DNA of 7,294 bases, taken from positions 1 through 7,294 of the forward strand of contig JAYUOW010000335.1 of NCBI GenBank assembly GCA_043760555.1, given 5' to 3'. Each line of letters begins with the position of its first letter. Position 1 is the stretch's first letter. The position numbers were made by a program, and so were the translations under genes. This document shows positions 1 through 4,514 of this stretch, piece after piece. The notes under the pieces were generated by a model that searched no databases, had not been told where the DNA came from, and worked only from the letters and a program-made list of their open reading frames with translations. The stretch comes from JANMDR01 sp043760555. GTDB lineage: Bacteria; Pseudomonadota; Gammaproteobacteria; Burkholderiales; Usitatibacteraceae.

Positions 1-1
1 G

Positions 2-766
2 TTATTTTCCGACGTGCGCGGCTTTACCACTATCTCGGAGGGCTTGAGCGCTAAGGATTTAACGGCGCTCATGAACTCTTACCTCACACACATGACCGAG
101 GATATTCAAAGCCATCGCGGCACGATTGATAAATATATTGGCGATGCGATTATGGCGTTTTGGGGCGCACCGTTAAAAGATGATCGCCATGCTTACAACG
201 CGATGATGTCGGCGTTGGATATGCAAGCAAAAGTAAAAGCCATCGGGCCAGAATTTAAGAAGAATAATTGGCCGCCAGTTGAAATCGGCATTGGCTTAAA
301 CTGCGGTTTAATGAACGTGGGCGATATGGGCTCATCCTTCCGACGCGCCTACACGGTAATGGGCGACGCGGTGAATTTAGCAGCGCGTTTAGAAAGCTTA
401 ACCAAAGAATATGGCGTGGGTATTTTGGTATCGGAACACATCGTAAAAGCCGTGCCTGAAGTCGTGTATTGCGAGATGGATCGGGTGCGGGTAAAGGGCA
501 AACTTGAGCCTATAACCATTTACGAACCGATCGGCAAAAAAGGCGCATTGTCTGATGTGCAGCTCGATGAAATTGAAGCCTTTCACAAGGCACTGGGCTA
601 TTTTGTAAAACAAAAATTTGATGAAACCGCCGAGATTTTGCAACGACTAAAGGCCGCCAACCCAACACGCAAAGTCTATGATTTATACGAAGAGCGCATC
701 GCCTACTATCGTGAAAACCCACCCGGCGAAAACTGGGATGGCGTGTATACGTTTACTAAAAAATAG
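2..766 (+). CDS. Class III adenylate cyclase, C-terminal part (5' end outside window)
   Basis: Makes the second messenger cAMP from ATP. The frame is open from the left edge (first codon at base 2), so the start and any sensor domain are outside the window; the GTG at 14 is internal, since the cyclase motif begins before it. Numbering from the edge, the class III catalytic set is complete. The metal-binding aspartates are D4 (in FSDVRGFT) and D48 (in GDAIMAFWG). K44 in DKYIGD is the adenine-contacting lysine and T118 in YTVMGDAVN is the second base-contacting position. N125 and R129 in NLAARLE are the transition-state residues. The cyclase fold ends near residue 178. A charged helical tail of about 75 residues follows, as in many bacterial cyclases that carry an N-terminal CHASE2 sensor; whether this one has CHASE2 cannot be seen. 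No strong intrinsic terminator follows. The cyclase identity is very secure. ATP rather than GTP as substrate is inferred from K44/T118. Confidence 0.95.
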   Translation, partial: LFSDVRGFTTISEGLSAKDLTALMNSYLTHMTEDIQSHRGTIDKYIGDAIMAFWGAPLKDDRHAYNAMMSALDMQAKVKAIGPEFKKNNWPPVEIGIGLNCGLMNVGDMGSSFRRAYTVMGDAVNLAARLESLTKEYGVGILVSEHIVKAVPEVVYCEMDRVRVKGKLEPITIYEPIGKKGALSDVQLDEIEAFHKALGYFVKQKFDETAEILQRLKAANPTRKVYDLYEERIAYYRENPPGENWDGVYTFTKK

Positions 767-791
767 CGTTAACACCGCTTATATAGTGCGT

Positions 792-818
792 GAAGATGCC
801 CTAAAATAGGGAATCTCC
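792..818. repeat. 27-bp imperfect hairpin repeat, copy 1
   Basis: An imperfect palindrome 25 bases after the cyclase stop codon, with arms GAAGATGCCCT and AGGGAATCTCC around an AAAAT loop (two mismatched pairs). Read on the minus strand, 23 of 27 bases match the hairpin at 2758-2784, including the shared loop run CCCTATTTT. Both copies also have TTAACACC on their left side (769-776 here, 2748-2755 there), so the repeat unit is longer than the hairpin. No T-run follows, so it is not a standard intrinsic terminator, although it could stabilise the 3' end of the cyclase mRNA. It is best read as a dispersed extragenic repeat. Confidence 0.6.
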
Positions 819-827
819 AAGCATTAC

Positions 828-888
828 ATGTAGGTTGGGTTGGTGTTTAACCCAACATCGGTGCAAAATGGCCGCAAGCCGCCTACAT
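828..888. repeat. REP-like palindromic element with nested stems
   Basis: A perfect 8-bp stem, GTTGGGTT (834-841) and AACCCAAC (849-856), with a 7-base loop. It is enclosed by a wider inverted pair, ATGTAGG (828-834) and CCTACAT (882-888). A small third stem, GGC/GCC, lies at 870-880. Repeats beginning TGTAGGTTGGGTT and closing with AACCCAAC are a familiar class of short extragenic palindromes in proteobacterial genomes, usually moved by a RAYT-type (TnpA-REP) transposase encoded elsewhere. No such transposase is in this window. With the hairpin at 792-818 it fills most of the gap between the cyclase and the hydrolase gene. Confidence 0.65.
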
Positions 889-964
889 TGATGTACAAAT
901 ATCGGATTCGCGCCTAAAGCGTCTGTTAGCAAGCGACCACCATCACACCATTTCTTACTCCAAA

Positions 965-2041
965 ATGACCCCAAAAACCGCAACCGAAGTGTCCTACCCC
1001 CACACCACACCACCCGCCCCCGGCGATCACATTGAAGTAGCACCCGGCGTGCTATGGATTCGTATGCCGCTCCCCTTCGCTCTTGACCACATCAACCTTT
1101 GGCTGGTGTCCGATATCGAAGGCGGCACGGACGGCTGGACCATCGTCGACACCGGCTACGGCGATGACATCACCAAAGCCCTGTGGCAGACTCACTTCAA
1201 AACGACGATGCGCGGCCTTCCTGTCAAAAAAATCGTCGTCACCCACTACCACCCAGACCACGTCGGCTGCGCGGGCTATTTAAGCGAAATAACCGGTGCA
1301 CCGGTGTACATGACCACATCCGAATTTATGGCCGCCCACGCGGCGGCATTTGATTTTGCGGGCTTTGATCGCGAACGCGGCAAAGCACTATTTTTAGCGC
1401 ATGGCGCACCCGTCAGTAAAAAACCGAACACCCCAGCAGGCGATGTTGACGACGCCCAAAACACCAGAGCCGCCAGCTTCAAAAAGGGCGTGCCGCAACT
1501 GCCCTACACCTACCGCCGCTTGATGGATGGTGATGTTTTAAAAATCGGCGCACACGACTGGAAAATCACCACCGTATTTGGCCACGCGCCCGAACACGCC
1601 ACGCTGTATTGCGCAAGCCTAAACGTGCTAATTTCTGGCGACCAAGTGCTACCCCGCATTACTACCAACGTCGGTGTATGGGGCAACCAACCTGAAGCCA
1701 ATCCGCTAAAAGCGTTCTTAGACTCTATGAGCAAACTAGACTTCATCCCCGAAACCGCTACAGTGCTACCCTCGCACGACCGCGTGTTTACGGGTCTGCA
1801 CCTACGCATCACCCAACTACACGGGCATCATGCGCTGCGCCTAGGTGAGCTACACGGAGCGCTAGATACGCCTAAAACCGCGATGGAAATTTTGCCAGTG
1901 CTATTTAAACGCAAGTTGGATGACCATCAGCTGGTGTTTGCACTTGGCGAGGCCATCGCGCATTTGCATATGCTGTATTACGCAGGCAGTGCCGAGCGGC
2001 AATTGGGTGACGATGGGGTTTATCGGTTTTTGGCGCGGTAA
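965..2041 (+). CDS. Metallo-beta-lactamase-fold hydrolase with C-terminal helical domain
   Basis: A complete 358-residue metal-dependent hydrolase, probably cytosolic since no signal peptide is seen. The MBL metal ligands are all present: H94, H96, D98 and H99 in THYHPDHVG, H207 in VFGHAPEH, bridging D226 in SGDQVL, and H271 in LPSHD. The set resembles glyoxalase II and LACTB2-type enzymes. Between the second and third ligands is an extended stretch (about 120-190) with a charged, Pro-containing loop. Residues from about 300 form a helical end (TPKTAMEILPVLF, then EAIAHLHML) like the winged-helix tail of LACTB2-like proteins. The substrate cannot be told from sequence: a thioester, another ester or RNA are all possible in this superfamily. 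The ATG at 965 is used because no start codon was found in the open frame for about 75 bases upstream, although no clear Shine-Dalgarno sequence precedes it. It ends 17 bases before the stop of a convergent gene, with no obvious terminator between. The fold is secure, the role unknown. Confidence 0.93.
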   Translation: MTPKTATEVSYPHTTPPAPGDHIEVAPGVLWIRMPLPFALDHINLWLVSDIEGGTDGWTIVDTGYGDDITKALWQTHFKTTMRGLPVKKIVVTHYHPDHVGCAGYLSEITGAPVYMTTSEFMAAHAAAFDFAGFDRERGKALFLAHGAPVSKKPNTPAGDVDDAQNTRAASFKKGVPQLPYTYRRLMDGDVLKIGAHDWKITTVFGHAPEHATLYCASLNVLISGDQVLPRITTNVGVWGNQPEANPLKAFLDSMSKLDFIPETATVLPSHDRVFTGLHLRITQLHGHHALRLGELHGALDTPKTAMEILPVLFKRKLDDHQLVFALGEAIAHLHMLYYAGSAERQLGDDGVYRFLAR

Positions 2042-2058
2042 GGAATGCAGCCAGACTT

Positions 2059-2286
2059 CTACCTGCCACCTTCAAAAGCGTTCAATAAGGCCTCGGGGAG
2101 GGGCTCAAAAAAACTGGCTGGTACTTCGAACTGTCCTTTGGCTAGGCCAATTGGGCGCGGTGCAGGGTTCTTGACTGCGCCTTCCCTTTCCAAGCTAAGC
2201 CTGAAGGTGTGAATCAAATGATAAACCTCCGCCAGTTTTTCATTTGGAATTTGTTTGATTTCTGCCGCTAACTGTTCCTGAATCAT
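2059..2286 (-). CDS. Small DUF2281-like antitoxin-family protein, apparently orphan
   Basis: A 75-residue acidic protein. Residues 1-33 form a predicted helical segment (IKQIPNEKLAEVYHLIHTF) of the kind seen in DUF2281/VapB-like proteins. A linker follows, then the stretch PRPIGLAKGQFEVPASFFEP (43-62), matching the Arg-Pro-x-Gly-x-A-K-G-x-F pattern that in this family is the toxin-contacting tail ending in an acidic EPLPE segment. Such proteins are normally antitoxins of PIN-domain (VapC-type) RNases and sit directly upstream of the toxin gene. Here the position downstream is occupied by the convergent hydrolase gene only 17 bases away, and nothing toxin-like is seen upstream, so it looks orphan. 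AGAGAGG four bases before the ATG supports the start. The family assignment is from memory of motifs; a free-standing regulator is an alternative. Confidence 0.75.
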   Translation of the reverse strand: MIQEQLAAEIKQIPNEKLAEVYHLIHTFRLSLEREGAVKNPAPRPIGLAKGQFEVPASFFEPLPEALLNAFEGGR

Positions 2287-2290
2287 GTCG

Positions 2291-2297
2291 CCTCTCT
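2291..2297 (-). promoter_or_regulatory. Ribosome binding site of the DUF2281-like gene
   Basis: On the minus strand AGAGAGG lies four bases before the ATG at 2284-2286. It is the purine-rich sequence that fixes this start. No convincing -35/-10 pair was found further upstream; TACAAT, which ends within about 30 bases of the ATG, lacks a matching -35 box and overlaps the repeat at 2316-2347. Confidence 0.5.
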
Positions 2298-2315
2298 AAT
2301 CACCCAGCCCTTTAT

Positions 2316-2347
2316 TGTAGTCCGCGTCAGCGCAAATGCACGCTACA
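2316..2347. repeat. Short TGTAG...CTACA palindromic element
   Basis: TGTAG (2316-2320) and CTACA (2343-2347) face each other, with an offset inner CGT/ACG pair next to the right arm and a G+C-rich centre. The boundaries resemble those of the other REP-like elements in this window. It sits just upstream of the DUF2281-like start and may lie in its 5' untranslated region or promoter. The internal stem is weak, so it may be a decayed copy. GCTACAG at its right end also pairs with CTGTAGC at 2421-2427. Confidence 0.4.
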
Positions 2348-2422
2348 GTGCCATCAAACCTGAAGATTTATTCGGCAATCAGTCCCCCACAATATTGTTG
2401 TTCGATCCGTGAGAGCGGTGCT

Positions 2423-2469
2423 GTAGCCCGGCTCGAACGGCTCCGTTTTTAGGAGCAGCGATAGCCGGG
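2423..2469 (+). repeat. REP-like element, plus-strand copy
   Basis: A two-level hairpin. The outer stem is CCCGGCT (2427-2433) with AGCCGGG (2463-2469), a perfect 7 bp. The inner stem is GCTCC (2440-2444) with GGAGC (2452-2456) around a T-rich 7-base loop. It begins with GTAGCC, a common REP boundary. The first 23 bases match the opposite-strand copy at 2531-2561 at 18 positions, and both then run into a T-tract. A hairpin with an internal T-run is not a terminator in form. Confidence 0.65.
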
Positions 2470-2530
2470 GTCGGTGATAAATATTTGGTGCAGCAGAATG
2501 TTGATTATTAGCCTTGGTTATGGGTGGATC

Positions 2531-2561
2531 TAAAAAAACGAGGCCGCTCGAGCTCGGCTAC
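2531..2561 (-). repeat. REP-like element, inverted copy
   Basis: On the minus strand it begins GTAGCCGAGCTCGAGCGG and ends in a seven-T run. It is a diverged copy (18 of 23 matches over the first part) of the plus-strand element at 2423. The two are head-to-head inverted about 80 bases apart, the arrangement called a BIME when formed by REP sequences. It contains the 8-bp palindrome CGAGCTCG (2549-2556). The distal arm seen in the other copy is not evident, so this copy may be truncated. Confidence 0.55.
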
Positions 2562-2681
2562 GCTGGTGTAAAAAACTATGCCACCGTGTACCGGTAATCC
2601 AGAGCAGACGTTTCAGTTGTATGTATTGGCATTGTGGGTTTGGAAGTTATCTTGCACTTTCTTTGTACATCGTAGGCGATA

Positions 2682-2699
2682 AATTTGCGTAATTTGCGT
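2682..2699. repeat. Tandem 9-bp direct repeat
   Basis: AATTTGCGT occurs twice back to back (2682-2690 and 2691-2699). It may be an operator-like pair or a slippage duplication; two short copies alone do not decide this. A TATACT hexamer follows at 2725-2730 without a good -35 box. Confidence 0.4.
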
Positions 2700-2757
2700 A
2701 TGGAGCGCGGCAAAATTACTGGACTATACTGCCAATAAAATACCCCTTTAACACCTT

Positions 2758-2784
2758 GAAGACGCCCGAAAATAGGGCATCTTC
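2758..2784 (-). repeat. 27-bp hairpin repeat, copy 2, overlapping a stop codon
   Basis: On the minus strand the arms GAAGATGCCC and GGGCGTCTTC form a 10-bp stem with one G-U wobble around a 7-base loop (TATTTTC). It overlaps the TGA stop (2783-2785) of the membrane-protein gene and lies where a 3'-end structure for the Rhs transcript would be expected. There is no T-run after it, so Rho-independent termination is not supported, but it may protect the mRNA end. It is the second copy of the element at 792-818. Confidence 0.6.
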
Positions 2785-3310
2785 AACCATCATCGTTTGC
2801 TATCCAGCCGAGTTTAGCAACAACAGCGCGGCACTTTTCAAGTGAGTCTGAGGGTACAAACTCACAAATTTTGGCAGCGCTAGTAGGAAACGCAAATTTT
2901 AAAGCTTCCCAACCAAAACGACGCTTGTCGCCAGATTCTGAAATTAGCAGACCGACAATAACCGGCAACTCGTCGTCTATGCTTTCACCGCGTGCCATTA
3001 AATGCGCCAGCAAAAGATGTGAGATGAAATATTCGCTACCGTTGCGAAGGCGTTCCCGCAAACGCTGACTATCGACCAGCTCAAGCGATTTTTGGGTTAA
3101 TCGACTCGCAACTAGCCAAGGCACGCGGCCAACAAACCACCCAACGCCACCCCCACAAAGTGCACCTAACAACATGCCCACGACGCCTAAATAACTATAA
3201 CCAAACTTCGCGCCCAGCAAAACGCCCCCAACAAGCGCGACGAAACGGAGCATGTTGAATGCATTAAGCATTTTGTTAGTTGCATCCACACTTTTGCTTA
3301 CTACCGCCAT
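2783..3310 (-). CDS. Small two-helix membrane protein, candidate immunity protein for the Rhs tail
   Basis: I do not recognise a named family. With the ATG at 3308-3310 it is 175 residues. Two glycine-rich hydrophobic segments (about 20-38 and 40-61) look like a transmembrane hairpin. A charged cytosolic-type part follows (70-175), predicted helical. Its stretch DELPVIVGLL...RRFGWEALKFAFP (113-142) has a HEAT-repeat-like look, which is a weak impression only. The gene overlaps the end of the upstream Rhs gene by 35 bases in another frame, so the two are very likely co-transcribed. Three starts are possible: TTG at 3343, with GGAGGA ten bases before it but a 68-base overlap; ATG 3310, chosen as a compromise; and ATG 3271, just past the Rhs stop. 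Neither ATG has a clear ribosome binding site. Small genes directly after the variable end of an Rhs gene usually encode the cognate immunity protein; that role is inferred from position alone. Confidence 0.7.
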   Translation of the reverse strand: MAVVSKSVDATNKMLNAFNMLRFVALVGGVLLGAKFGYSYLGVVGMLLGALCGGGVGWFVGRVPWLVASRLTQKSLELVDSQRLRERLRNGSEYFISHLLLAHLMARGESIDDELPVIVGLLISESGDKRRFGWEALKFAFPTSAAKICEFVPSDSLEKCRAVVAKLGWIANDDG

Positions 3311-4514
3311 ACAAGTAATTCGCCGCAGCTGCGGCACCAGCAAACACCAGAAATCCTCCGGGCGTCGGGCCGGCTAGTAGCGTCGTCAACCAAGGACCAC
3401 TGGACAATCCAGCAACCCAGTTGGGGCCTTTTGCCGCGAGCAGGGCAGCCCCTCTTTCTACCGCTGACATGCCTCCTAAGCCCAGTTGATTAAATAGCGA
3501 TGTAGGTACTGTCTTTGAGCCCACCTCGTACAAAATTGGGTTTTTTACATACGCTCCCAAATTAGCTAGCCCAGATCCCGCCATCCCGCCAAGCGCTAAC
3601 GTCATCGCCGTAGTGTCACTTGTGCTGGGTGTCCATAACGATGCCAATAATCCGGGAACCATGTACAACGGGTTACCGGTTTGAACCTGTTTATCAGCCC
3701 AGTGCTGCGCCGCAGAATCACCATAACACTCGCCAGCGTTTACCAACCCGCCGAACAACAATCCAGTCGGGTCAGTTCGTGACACCGGATTCCCGCCCAC
3801 ATACGCGTAGCTATTCACCCCGCCCGCCAACCCAATCGGGTCTTCACTGATGAACCGCATTAGCTGTGGGTCGTAGTAGCGAGCGCGGTAGTAGTACAGG
3901 CCGGTGCCGTCGTTTTCTCGGCCAGTGTATTGGTGCGGGTTGGCTGATGGTGCGCCAGTTTGCGTGGTGGCGCCGTAGGGTTCGTAAACGTAGGTGGTGA
4001 CGATGTTGCCGGTGGCGTCGGTTAGGGCGATTACGTTACCAAGGTGATCGGTAAGCGGATAGGTTTCAGTGGTGCCGTCGGTGCGGGCTAAGTAGCTATC
4101 AATGCCCAGCCCCGTTAGGTTGGCACCGGTGACTGTTGTTCCCTGCTTTTCTAGCACAGGGTTTGCGCCGTCAAAGGTGATTTGCGTGCTGATGCCGCTT
4201 GTGATGGGCGTGGATTTTGTGGTGCGGCGGTCGGCTACGTCATAGGCGAAGCTGGCAGGGCTTGCGCCACCAATTGCGGTTAAGCGGTTACGGGCGTCCC
4301 AGGTATAAGTTTTGGCTCCGTTGGTTTGCATGTTTCCCTGTGCGTCGTAGGTGATGGGTTGACCGTTCCACGTTGTGAGGCGATTGTTTGCATCATAGGC
4401 GGCGTTGGCGGTGGTGGCAAGGGGTAGCGTGGTGTTGGCTAGGCTGCCCGTTTGGGTGATGATTTGCCCGCCTAAATCATAGGTGTAAATAAGGTCGCCA
4501 ATAACGGTAGCGCT
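3276..4514 (-). CDS. Rhs/YD-repeat protein, C-terminal segment after frameshift: last repeats, Rhs core and variable tail
   Basis: This is the second part of the large Rhs gene, read in the -1 frame relative to the upstream part; together they are one gene. The frame is open from the A-run at 4514-4519. An ATG at 4331 exists but lies mid-domain. From 4514 there are 412 residues: the last YD-type repeats (GDLIYTYDLGGQI, ITYDAQGNMQ, YTWDARNRL), then the Rhs-associated core from about 3840 to 4090, with TDHLGNVIALTD, YTGRENDGTGLYYYRARYYD and RFISEDPIGLAGG...RTDPTGL. Both DPxG motifs, linked in Rhs proteins to self-cleavage that frees the C-terminal toxin, keep their aspartates (codons at 3842 and 3773), separated by 19 residues between G and D. 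The 161-residue tail after the second motif is unlike the repeats and is described separately. In Rhs systems the repeat region forms a shell around the toxin. Identity as an Rhs core is secure; the tail's activity is unknown. Confidence 0.88.
   Translation of the reverse strand, partial: SATVIGDLIYTYDLGGQIITQTGSLANTTLPLATTANAAYDANNRLTTWNGQPITYDAQGNMQTNGAKTYTWDARNRLTAIGGASPASFAYDVADRRTTKSTPITSGISTQITFDGANPVLEKQGTTVTGANLTGLGIDSYLARTDGTTETYPLTDHLGNVIALTDATGNIVTTYVYEPYGATTQTGAPSANPHQYTGRENDGTGLYYYRARYYDPQLMRFISEDPIGLAGGVNSYAYVGGNPVSRTDPTGLLFGGLVNAGECYGDSAAQHWADKQVQTGNPLYMVPGLLASLWTPSTSDTTAMTLALGGMAGSGLANLGAYVKNPILYEVGSKTVPTSLFNQLGLGGMSAVERGAALLAAKGPNWVAGLSSGPWLTTLLAGPTPGGFLVFAGAAAAANYLYGGSKQKCGCN
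3279..3761 (-). other. Variable C-terminal tail of the Rhs protein, candidate toxin domain
   Basis: These are 161 residues following the second DPxG motif, the usual boundary between conserved core and polymorphic toxin. The first half (from LLFGGLVNAGECYGD to the TPSTSDTTAM stretch) resembles the glycine-rich hydrophobic linker often seen right after Rhs cores. The rest, from about YVKNPILYEVGSK, is not a toxin family I recognise; no HNH, deaminase, ADP-ribosyltransferase or metallopeptidase motif is evident. It ends with a long hydrophobic, Gly/Ala-rich stretch (TLLAGPTPGGFLVFAGAAAA) and the Cys-containing end KQKCGCN. A membrane-acting effector fits, but so does a tail that has lost its catalytic domain. 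Confidence 0.5.

Larger units (their letters stand above)
2287..2757. other. Intergenic region rich in palindromes, no convincing gene
   Basis: About 470 bases between the start of the DUF2281-like gene and the hairpin at the end of the membrane-protein gene. Apart from the three REP-like elements and a tandem 9-mer described separately, I see no RNA gene and no open frame with both a start and a ribosome binding site. The two short frames considered (ending at 2412 and 2682) carry no recognisable family motif. The region could hold promoters, but none is clear. Confidence 0.6.

Noticed and set aside
792..856. Hairpins after the cyclase gene as intrinsic terminators
   Set aside because: Neither stem is followed by a T-run, and their repeated or REP-like nature explains them better.
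2272..2412. Plus-strand open frame ending VSANARYSAIKPEDLFGN...LFDP before a TGA at 2410
   Set aside because: No start codon with a ribosome binding site. It overlaps the 5' end of the DUF2281-like gene and the palindrome at 2316-2347, and shows no known family pattern. A gene remnant is possible but unsupported.
2578..2682. 34-codon plus-strand frame starting at an ATG with a short hydrophobic stretch
   Set aside because: There is no Shine-Dalgarno at proper spacing, it lies in a repeat-rich gap, and its composition gives no sign of a real small protein.
2702..2730. Possible promoter with TATACT at 2725-2730
   Set aside because: The best -35 candidate matches only three of six bases, and transcription would run antisense into the end of the membrane-protein gene.
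4331..4472. Two separate Rhs genes divided near 4400
   Set aside because: The intervening sequence is open in the second frame and continues the YD repeat without a gap, and the ATG at 4331 is inside a repeat, so one frameshifted gene fits better.
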